Source: Streptomyces griseus (GTDB taxonomy: Bacteria > Bacteroidota > Bacteroidia > Chitinophagales > Chitinophagaceae). From it: 8,480 nucleotides of DNA. Position 1 is the first letter of the stretch; each line of letters opens with the position of its first letter. Location of the stretch: assembly GCA_943323705.2 (NCBI GenBank), contig CALPIT020000106.1, positions 1-8,480 on the forward strand, read 5' to 3'. Below are positions 1 through 5,927 of this stretch, piece by piece. Position numbers and translations under genes: made by a program. The notes under the pieces were generated by a model. The model was not told the DNA's origin. It worked only from the letters and a program-made list of their open reading frames with translations, and ran no database searches.

Positions 1-1801
1 ATAAAGTATCTGCTTTTAGAATAGCATTTCTTGCATCGATATAACCAGGACTGCATGGTTGTAAACGCATACCTTCAACCACCAATTTCATGGCAGCAGA
101 ATTACCACCTATTCCATTCGGGTCAAAGAAGTTTCTATTGATTCCATCTAAAGCTATCATTTCCCAAGTCATATCCCACAACACTGAACACCAGATTTCA
201 CCAATTTTATGCACCTGACCACCAGAGCCTGCCATCATTCCATAAGTCCAAGGATTTACCGACATGTTTGTAGAATAAGGATACGTTCTTATGCCTGCTC
301 CTGTTGTTCCCTGACCGATTGCATAAGTACCTATTGGTCTGGATATAGATCCATCATTCACAGTGGCAATTGTCCAATCAGTACTCGTCATCAAAGACAT
401 AAAATCACTCCATCCTTCACCACCTTGTTCTGCATTACTTAAGCAAGATGAATTCGCAGGACCACCAGTTAAACGATTACTGATACCATGCCCATATTCA
501 TGAGCAATAATTCCATTATCCAAATCACCGTCACGGTTAGGTGTAGTGTAATTGAAAAGATACATTTGCATTCTTGGTAAACTTCCATCAACTGGTGTAG
601 AAAAATTTGCGTTATTCGTTCCACCGGCATCTTGTGCGTCAGCTACAACATAATCATTACCCAATCCGCCTCTACTTTGATTATTGGCTTGAAAATTTCC
701 TGAGACTTCATCAAAGCCATACTTGTACATTAAATCATGCATTAAATTATTCCAATAAAATAAATTAGTTGTGGCAAATGCTTGATTTGCGGCAACTGTA
801 GGAGCTTGAGTATAATCAGGTGTATAATTTAAAGTCAATGATGGCTGAGGTGTGCTGGACACTGCTGCTTTTCCATAAGTAGCATTGTTGTTATCTCTGT
901 CTTCTTGCGCCCAAACGTTATTTCCTCTTGTACTGTCTCTGTAAGTAGTTCCATCATAATTCCATAAAAGTGAAGTTGCATTTCCAGGAGCCCAATTCCA
1001 AGGATCGGTTACCAAAGCATGACTACCACCAACATGTAAAGGACTTTCAGCAGGATAAGGAACTACACGCATGGTAGCCGAAGTCACCACATTAAGTGAT
1101 TGATTTGAAACAGTATTTTTTTTTACATTTTCAAATGCAACTTGTTCTTTTGATTTCAACTGTTCAAATTGCTCATAAACGGTGTAGTTATTTTTATCAA
1201 TCACTCGATTGGTAACAGCATCAACTCTTATTAAATAGTGATCAGAACTTTTAATAGGTGCTATTTCAATTTGCCATGTCAAGCGAATTTCTTTGGCATT
1301 AATAGGTAACCAAACCAATTCAGCTGAAATATCTACTGTTGAAATATTCAAATTTCCAAAGTATGTTTTTCCGGCTATTTGTTTTAGTGGTACAATTTTT
1401 TCATTCGTCGATATTTGCTGATCTGATAAAACAGTTGCTAATGCAGTAGCAGCATGGATTGAAGGAGTGGCTGAGGTAACATTTACCAATTGCTCAATTT
1501 GATTTATTCTGCCTCCTGTTGAAGAAACAAGCTTGCCATTTTTGAATGCCAAGACTTGCATTTTATTAAAAACTTGAATTCCTTTAAATGTTTGAATCAG
1601 ATATACCATTCTGATATTAGCATCTCCAATTAAATAAGAACTGGAAACATCAAGGTTATTGTAATCATTTGCTGATAATCCAATTTGATTCAAATTAGAT
1701 TTTACAAGAGAAAGTGCTTCAATTCTATCAGACTGACTCACTTGAGCAAAACTGACAATTGACAATAGAATGGCTAACACACTGAAAATAATTTTTTTCA
1801 T
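1..1801 (-). CDS. Secreted M36 (fungalysin-type) zinc metallopeptidase, 3' end off the left edge
   Basis: This is a zinc endopeptidase made as a secreted zymogen. Reading from the ATG at 1799-1801, 600 codons are open to the left edge with no stop. Residues 1-19 form a signal peptide (MKK, hydrophobic core, SFA before Q20). Residues about 25-100 resemble the fungalysin/thermolysin propeptide (FTP) domain, with FKGIQVFN at 72-79. The catalytic domain covers about 245-600. It carries the zinc-binding motif HEYGH at 434-438 (ligands H434 and H438, catalytic E435) and the third ligand E462 in GEGWSD. Other family signatures are HKIGEIW at 531-537 and IDARNAILKAD at 588-598. M36 proteins of Bacteroidota usually continue with a PA or other beta domain and often a T9SS tail; that part is not visible, so the export route after the Sec signal is inferred. 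No Shine-Dalgarno sequence precedes the start. It is transcribed divergently from the ATPase gene. All catalytic residues are present, so I expect an active enzyme. The family call is very secure. Confidence 0.95.
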   Translation of the reverse strand, partial: MKKIIFSVLAILLSIVSFAQVSQSDRIEALSLVKSNLNQIGLSANDYNNLDVSSSYLIGDANIRMVYLIQTFKGIQVFNKMQVLAFKNGKLVSSTGGRINQIEQLVNVTSATPSIHAATALATVLSDQQISTNEKIVPLKQIAGKTYFGNLNISTVDISAELVWLPINAKEIRLTWQIEIAPIKSSDHYLIRVDAVTNRVIDKNNYTVYEQFEQLKSKEQVAFENVKKNTVSNQSLNVVTSATMRVVPYPAESPLHVGGSHALVTDPWNWAPGNATSLLWNYDGTTYRDSTRGNNVWAQEDRDNNNATYGKAAVSSTPQPSLTLNYTPDYTQAPTVAANQAFATTNLFYWNNLMHDLMYKYGFDEVSGNFQANNQSRGGLGNDYVVADAQDAGGTNNANFSTPVDGSLPRMQMYLFNYTTPNRDGDLDNGIIAHEYGHGISNRLTGGPANSSCLSNAEQGGEGWSDFMSLMTSTDWTIATVNDGSISRPIGTYAIGQGTTGAGIRTYPYSTNMSVNPWTYGMMAGSGGQVHKIGEIWCSVLWDMTWEMIALDGINRNFFDPNGIGGNSAAMKLVVEGMRLQPCSPGYIDARNAILKADTL

Positions 1802-1894
1802 GTACGTTTTTTGAGATTAATAAATAAAATAATAATTCTTAGTGGTTTTAGGAGGGAGTAAAGGCGTAATCAGATGGCACGAAATTTTGATGAG

Positions 1895-1902
1895 CGAAAG
1901 TA
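1895..1902 (-). promoter_or_regulatory. Probable -7 promoter box of the M36 peptidase gene
   Basis: Read on the minus strand this is TACTTTCG, close to the Bacteroidota -7 consensus TAnnTTTG used by the housekeeping sigma factor. It lies 93 bases upstream of the ATG, which would give a leader of roughly 85-90 nt. I see no clear TTTG-type -33 element at the usual distance. The bases that follow (CTCATCAAA) closely match those after the corresponding box of the lipoprotein gene. The call rests on motif match and position only. Confidence 0.4.
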
Positions 1903-2104
1903 AATGTTGTTTTTGGAATTAACTATTAAAATAGATGCTTTTTGTGGATTTATTTATTCGTATTAAAAATGAAAATATTGAACAAAATAGATTTTTACAA
2001 CGGGATAATGAAACAGCCCCTCATACGACCATCTCCACCGCCTCTACCTTTAAATGCAACTCAGATATATCATATTTTATTACAAATAAACAATCAGATA
2101 TACT

Positions 2105-2112
2105 TAACTTTG
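2105..2112 (+). promoter_or_regulatory. Second TAACTTTG box upstream of the ATPase gene
   Basis: This box is identical to the one at 2138-2145 and matches the TAnnTTTG consensus. It would place a transcription start near 2117-2120 and leave a short untranslated leader of about 30 nt. If the downstream box proves inactive, this is the natural alternative promoter. Confidence 0.35.
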
Positions 2113-2137
2113 ATACACAATAAATACATTTTTACCC

Positions 2138-2145
2138 TAACTTTG
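2138..2145 (+). promoter_or_regulatory. Probable -7 promoter box of the ATPase gene, next to its start codon
   Basis: TAACTTTG is a perfect match to the Bacteroidota -7 consensus TAnnTTTG. It ends only four bases before the ATG at 2150. Transcription normally starts a few bases downstream of this box, so the mRNA would begin at or within a few bases of the start codon. A second identical box lies exactly 33 bases upstream at 2105-2112 and could serve as an alternative promoter with a leader of about 30 nt. No convincing -33 TTTG is correctly spaced for either box: the TTTG of the first lies 25 bases before the second, longer than the usual 19-21. Confidence 0.45.
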
Positions 2146-2149
2146 TTAC

Positions 2150-3520
2150 ATGTTTAATAGATTAATCAATAAAGAATTAGAAATTTGGTTGTCAAAACCA
2201 GACAGAAAACCATTGGTAATCATAGGTGCTCGTCAGGTAGGTAAAACAACCGTCATTAATCAATTTGCCCAGCAATTTGAACAATACATCTATCTGAATC
2301 TTGAAATCAAAGAAGATAAACAACCCTTTTTAAAATACAGCAATCTTGAACAGTTACTTCAGACTATTTTCTTTCTGAAAAATCAATTGCTTTCAAAAAA
2401 AGAAAACACCTTAATATTTATTGATGAAATTCAAGAAGTCCCAGAAGCTTTAAATGTTTTACGATATTTCTATGAACAAGAACCTACAATAAAAGTAATT
2501 GCAGCAGGCAGTATGCTGGAATCTATATTCGATAAAAAAATCCATTTCCCTGTAGGAAGAATTGAATACAAAGTATTGAGACCAGTTTCATTCCCCGAAT
2601 TTTTAGAAGCATTAGGAGAAACAGCAACATTAGAGCAATTGCGTAAAATTCCATTGCAGCAATTTGCTCATAACAAATTACTTAAACTGTATCATCAGTA
2701 TGCGATTATTGGGGGCATGCCTGAGGTTGTAAACAATTATGTGAAACACAAAGATTTCACAGCACTACATTCAATTTTTGATTCTTTAATTACCTCCTAT
2801 CTCGATGATGTAGAAAAATATGCAAAAAACGATACCCAAATTTTACATTTACGACATGTAATCAGATCGTCGTTTTCGGAAGCAGGCAAAAGAATTAAGT
2901 TCGCTGGCTTTGGCAATTCCTCCTATCGTTCACGAGAAATGGGCGAATGTCTGCGTACGTTAGAGAAAGTTTTGTTACTTCATTTAGTCTATCCTAATAC
3001 TTCTACTACACTTCCATTTCTGCCTGATTTAAAAAAATCTCCGCGATTGCAAATCCTTGATACCGGAATGTTGAACCATTTTGTTGGTATTCAAAAAGAA
3101 ATTCTCGGCTCAGATGATTTAAGCAAGATTTATCAAGGGACAATGATTGAACACTTAACCGGTCAAGAACTTTTAGCCAATCAATTTACCGCATTGAGTG
3201 AATTATTTTTTTGGGTTAAAGAAAAAAAAGAATCAACCGCAGAAGTAGATTTCTTAATTTCATTTGAAGGGAAAATAATTCCCATTGAAACGAAGTCCGG
3301 AAAAACAGGAACCCTAAAATCATTGCATTTATTTATGGAGGCGGCGCCACACAATATGGCAGTAAGATTTTATGTAGGCGATGTAAACATTGCTAAAGTA
3401 AAAACACCTCAAAACAAAACTTTCTTTTTGTTGAGTCTGCCTTATTATTTAGTGTCGCAACTAAATGAGTATTTGATTTGGTTTCAAGAACAAATACAAC
3501 ATAAAGAGATTGAAAAATAA
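2150..3520 (+). CDS. AAA_14/DUF4143-type ATPase (COG1373-like)
   Basis: This 456-residue protein is a predicted cytoplasmic P-loop ATPase of the AAA_14 plus DUF4143 family, common in multiple copies in Bacteroidota and archaea and without a settled role. The Walker A motif GARQVGKTT is at residues 26-34 (K32, T33), Walker B LIFIDE is at 88-93, and a sensor-1-like AAGS is at 118-121. PVGR and RPVSFPEF at 134-151, and YAIIGGMPEVV at 184-194, are typical family motifs. The C-terminal DUF4143 part ends in a PD-(D/E)XK-like pattern: VD at 366-367, a beta turn, then IPIETKSG at 377-384 (E380, K382). There is no signal peptide or membrane segment. The length is normal and no motif is broken. The start is fixed by the conserved distance to Walker A. 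It is the only plus-strand gene, flanked by exported proteins, and no partner gene adjoins it. The family call is secure, but its biological role is unknown; DNA processing is only an inference from the nuclease-like fold. Confidence 0.93.
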   Translation: MFNRLINKELEIWLSKPDRKPLVIIGARQVGKTTVINQFAQQFEQYIYLNLEIKEDKQPFLKYSNLEQLLQTIFFLKNQLLSKKENTLIFIDEIQEVPEALNVLRYFYEQEPTIKVIAAGSMLESIFDKKIHFPVGRIEYKVLRPVSFPEFLEALGETATLEQLRKIPLQQFAHNKLLKLYHQYAIIGGMPEVVNNYVKHKDFTALHSIFDSLITSYLDDVEKYAKNDTQILHLRHVIRSSFSEAGKRIKFAGFGNSSYRSREMGECLRTLEKVLLLHLVYPNTSTTLPFLPDLKKSPRLQILDTGMLNHFVGIQKEILGSDDLSKIYQGTMIEHLTGQELLANQFTALSELFFWVKEKKESTAEVDFLISFEGKIIPIETKSGKTGTLKSLHLFMEAAPHNMAVRFYVGDVNIAKVKTPQNKTFFLLSLPYYLVSQLNEYLIWFQEQIQHKEIEK

Positions 3521-3537
3521 ATGCAATTTTTTTTTGG

Positions 3538-3568
3538 AGCGCAGCGGAATAATAATAGGCGCTTTTAT
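3538..3568 (+). terminator. Weak possible terminator of the ATPase gene
   Basis: Eighteen bases after the ATPase stop codon, AGCGC (3538-3542) can pair with GCGCT (3559-3563) around a 16-base loop, followed by TTTAT. Two further G-U pairs could extend the stem. The stem is short and the loop large, so this is a weak candidate. No better plus-strand terminator is visible before the convergent gene begins. Confidence 0.25.
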
Positions 3569-3715
3569 ACAATCTATGAGAAAAATGGGCGCAAATTAAA
3601 ATGTGCTGCGACTTCACATTTTGATAATTTTATTAAATGCACCCAGATGATTAAAAGTTATTCAATTATCATCATTGTAAATAATAAAAGGAGAAAATTG
3701 TGAATAGGGTTAATC

Positions 3716-3748
3716 AAAAAATCGGCTCATCGTGGATATGATGAGCCG
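3716..3748 (-). terminator. Rho-independent terminator of the FISUMP lipoprotein gene
   Basis: CGGCTCATC at 3723-3731 pairs perfectly with GATGAGCCG at 3740-3748, giving a 9-bp stem around an 8-base loop. On the minus strand the stem is followed by ATTTTTTG (3715-3722), a proper U-tract. It lies 27 bases downstream of the stop codon at 3775-3777. On the plus strand the stem is followed by GTGGAAAAA rather than a U-tract, so it mainly serves the minus-strand gene. Confidence 0.85.
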
Positions 3749-3774
3749 TGGAAAAATTACTTTTCAAAATTATA

Positions 3775-5775
3775 TTAATCTTTTACACAACGAACTGTCA
3801 CACCAGATCTTTCATCAAGACAATTCCAAATGTTTGTAAGATTTGGATTATCGAGCGTGAGATCTGTATTTGTTAATACTTTAAACATTGGAACAGGATT
3901 ACTATTCGCATCACTGCTTATTCCAACAAACCATGATTGAATACCCATGCCATAATACACAGGGATACCGCCCAAACAATCATTAACTCTCAAACCACCA
4001 GGAACACCTGTGAAACCACTGTTATTTGTGGCGCCGGCATTTGGAGCTTGCCAATGTGCAAAACCACTTTCTTTCAAATGACAACCCGCAACATACCATC
4101 CTCCATTACAATTTATTAATGCATCCCATTCACCAGCAGTAGGTATATGCCAACCCTCAGGAGCTAAGCCTCTTGGATCATTTACCGCATACCAATTGTA
4201 TAGTTTCCCGTATACTGATTTATTGGTACTGTCATTATTATACCAGCACCATGCTCCTGTTGTTAAGTTAAGCCATTCAGAAGCATCAGTAACCTGTGGT
4301 ATCACGTCGCCGTTTCTGTAAGTTGTCACATCTAGATTCTTAGCCATCCACACTTGATTGCATAAAGTAGAAACATTGCCACAAGCTGAAATATTAGGGA
4401 TGTTGTTGCTGCCTATTTGTAAAAGAAAATCAGTAGCGTTGCTCTGAGTATTGTTTCTGATATCCTGAGCAAAAATTTGAACAGGTGCAGAACCATTGCA
4501 TAGGTAACTGATGAAATCATAAGTTCCGTTTGTCGACAAATACCTGCATTCGTAAAATCCATTTTTAGATAAAATGATTCTACCGTTGGAAACCGGGTTG
4601 CCGTTACAATCTTTTACCAATCCCGAAACACGTCCTTCAATATTTGGTTGTTGTGGAATCGTAACATCTCCCAAATCAACAGATTCAGAAGTGGTAACAA
4701 AATACCTTCTTAACAAAACACTTCCACATGCATTACCGCCAATTACTTCCATTCTTACTGTTACATTAGCAGTAGCTCCACCAAATATTTCACCATTGGA
4801 ATCTGTATAACCATGATTGCAGTAGCCTCCATAACCTTCTTCAAATAGTCTTACTTCAATGTTAATTGCAGGGGTGCCATCTTCATTCAATATTCTGCAA
4901 TGATATGGCACATGCGGTTTAGGGTTATCACAATTCCATGTAGAAAAATGTGATACTACTCCTACATACTGATTACCCACTTTATTTGCAGAACCTTCTT
5001 CTTTCCATAATCCTGTTGTTTCATCAAAATACCATAATGGTATAGTAGCTGGTGCTGTAGCTGTTAATGATGAAGGAATAGCCATTGATAATGTAGCCTT
5101 TTTACCATCAGCAATTTGAAGCAACTCGCCTGATGCTCCTGTAAGTTCTACTTCCAACATACCGTAAGAATCCAATACATTCAAATCACCGTTAGTTCTT
5201 AAGCCTCTTAAATCACCAGGCATAATACCTGCGATATCTGCAGCTGTTGGGTCGATATAATGAGCACTCACTGTAATTGAACCTGTATAACTAGCACCCG
5301 TAGACGCATTCTTAACAGCATCAGCAGGTAAGCTTATTGTTGTTCCATTTGGCAAACTCACATCACCACCAATTGCAGCATCAATGTTTCCTATTGGAGT
5401 TTTAGGAGTCAATTTTATTCTAAAGAATGTAGACTTCCCTTCTTTAGCCATAAAGGTTTTAGTCAATTTGAAATAACCATTTTTACTTACATTAAATGTC
5501 GCAGCTGTTTCATTTACTTCTACATTTTTAATTTCAAAATAACCAAACTGATCGGTGTTCAAAAATGCCGATCCCACACGAACGATTGCACCCGACATGG
5601 CTTCATCATTTTCATTGGTAACAAAACCAGAAATGGTGGTTGTTACTTTTGTAACTAAGTCAGGATTAGAGTTGTCTGGGATGATGATTTGGATGTCGTT
5701 TTTTCTGCAGGAGAAGATGATAATTGAAGCAGAAAAAATAAGTAATAAGAGGTTTCTTGTGATTCTTTTGTTCAT
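3775..5775 (-). CDS. Multi-module surface lipoprotein with C-terminal FISUMP domain
   Basis: This is a predicted exported lipoprotein of 666 residues with no catalytic motif I recognise. The signal peptide ends in a lipobox-like IIIFSC, so Cys23 should be lipidated; the following RKND is not a clear acidic surface-export signal. Domains in order: a carboxypeptidase-regulatory or Cna-B-like module at about 44-122 (ISGFVTNENDEAMSGAIVRVG); a beta-rich module at about 127-285 that I cannot name, ending in VSHFSTWNCD; two more Cna-B-like modules at about 290-374 and 378-465; and a FISUMP domain (Fibrobacter succinogenes major paralogous domain) at about 471-666. FISUMP hallmarks are VWMAKNLDVTTYRNGD (475-490), YGKLYNWYAV (522-531), APEGWHIPTAGEW (538-550) and the terminal GVTVRCVKD. 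Such proteins are thought to act in adhesion or polymer binding at the cell surface; that is inference. There is no T9SS tail, in keeping with lipid anchoring. The gene has its own terminator and promoter-like box. Confidence 0.9.
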   Translation of the reverse strand: MNKRITRNLLLLIFSASIIIFSCRKNDIQIIIPDNSNPDLVTKVTTTISGFVTNENDEAMSGAIVRVGSAFLNTDQFGYFEIKNVEVNETAATFNVSKNGYFKLTKTFMAKEGKSTFFRIKLTPKTPIGNIDAAIGGDVSLPNGTTISLPADAVKNASTGASYTGSITVSAHYIDPTAADIAGIMPGDLRGLRTNGDLNVLDSYGMLEVELTGASGELLQIADGKKATLSMAIPSSLTATAPATIPLWYFDETTGLWKEEGSANKVGNQYVGVVSHFSTWNCDNPKPHVPYHCRILNEDGTPAINIEVRLFEEGYGGYCNHGYTDSNGEIFGGATANVTVRMEVIGGNACGSVLLRRYFVTTSESVDLGDVTIPQQPNIEGRVSGLVKDCNGNPVSNGRIILSKNGFYECRYLSTNGTYDFISYLCNGSAPVQIFAQDIRNNTQSNATDFLLQIGSNNIPNISACGNVSTLCNQVWMAKNLDVTTYRNGDVIPQVTDASEWLNLTTGAWCWYNNDSTNKSVYGKLYNWYAVNDPRGLAPEGWHIPTAGEWDALINCNGGWYVAGCHLKESGFAHWQAPNAGATNNSGFTGVPGGLRVNDCLGGIPVYYGMGIQSWFVGISSDANSNPVPMFKVLTNTDLTLDNPNLTNIWNCLDERSGVTVRCVKD

Positions 5776-5792
5776 ATTAATGATTTGATTAG

Positions 5793-5800
5793 CGAATATA
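5793..5800 (-). promoter_or_regulatory. Probable -7 promoter box of the FISUMP lipoprotein gene
   Basis: Read on the minus strand this is TATATTCG, similar to the Bacteroidota -7 consensus TAnnTTTG and to TACTTTCG upstream of the peptidase gene. It ends 17 bases before the ATG at 5773-5775, giving a leader of only about 10 nt. No Shine-Dalgarno sequence is present. No TTTG-type -33 element is visible; that zone is occupied by an AT-rich palindrome. Confidence 0.35.
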
Positions 5801-5805
5801 TTATA

Positions 5806-5821
5806 TTAATATTGATATTAA
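5806..5821. promoter_or_regulatory. AT-rich perfect palindrome in the promoter of the lipoprotein gene, possible operator
   Basis: TTAATAT and ATATTAA form 7-bp inverted arms around a 2-base centre. The site begins five bases upstream of the putative -7 box, on the minus strand, where the -33 contact would be expected. This is a plausible place for a dimeric regulator to bind. The surroundings are very AT-rich, so chance is a real alternative. Confidence 0.25.
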
Positions 5822-5847
5822 GTTATATTTTATAAACATACTTAATT

Positions 5848-5882
5848 AACAAAACAACCCACCTAATGAAGTGGGTTGTTTA
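5848..5882 (-). terminator. Rho-independent terminator of the large T9SS repeat protein gene
   Basis: AAACAACCCAC at 5852-5862 pairs perfectly with GTGGGTTGTTT at 5871-5881, an 11-bp stem with an 8-base loop. On the minus strand it is followed by a T-rich tail (TTGTTAATT). It lies about 46 bases downstream of the stop codon at 5928-5930 and separates this gene from the lipoprotein gene. The stem is nearly symmetric in its A/T flanks and could work in both directions. Confidence 0.8.
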
Positions 5883-5927
5883 TATTGATTTTTTAAAAAT
5901 GCTATCATAAAATTCAAGTAAAAAACC

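Larger units (their letters stand above)
1802..2149. other. Divergent intergenic region between the peptidase and ATPase genes
   Basis: This 348-base AT-rich stretch separates two divergently transcribed genes. It holds a promoter-like box for the peptidase on the minus strand (1895-1902) and two identical TAACTTTG boxes on the plus strand (2105-2112 and 2138-2145). A short less AT-rich patch lies at about 2010-2060. Small open frames on the plus strand around 1935-2157 have low-complexity products, overlap each other and lack start signals, so I do not regard them as genes. No terminator is expected or seen, because both neighbours start here. Confidence 0.7.
3521..3774. other. Convergent intergenic region, no gene seen
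   Basis: This stretch lies between the 3' ends of the ATPase and lipoprotein genes. It contains a weak hairpin near its left end, a weak GATGAT/ATCATC inverted repeat (3646-3651 and 3668-3673) and the strong minus-strand terminator at 3716-3748. An ATG directly after the ATPase stop opens a 60-codon frame, but its product is low-complexity and resembles no protein I know. Confidence 0.6.

Noticed and set aside
209..442. 77-codon plus-strand open frame
   Set aside because: It lies antisense inside the catalytic domain of the M36 peptidase; the product is a Ser/Cys/His-rich shadow.
1935..2157. Two overlapping small plus-strand open frames of 62 and 71 codons
   Set aside because: They overlap in different frames, have low-complexity products and no start signals, and one runs into the ATPase start.
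2150..3520. Part of a toxin-antitoxin or phage-defence operon
   Set aside because: No partner gene, overlapping start or defence-related neighbour is present; the family alone does not support such a role.
3521..3703. 60-codon frame starting directly after the ATPase stop
   Set aside because: The product is low-complexity and Asn/Ile/Lys-rich, with no family resemblance. The adjacent stop and start look like chance in AT-rich DNA.
1..5775. A single operon joining the exported-protein genes
   Set aside because: The plus-strand ATPase lies between the peptidase and lipoprotein genes, and strong terminators follow both minus-strand genes whose 3' ends are visible.
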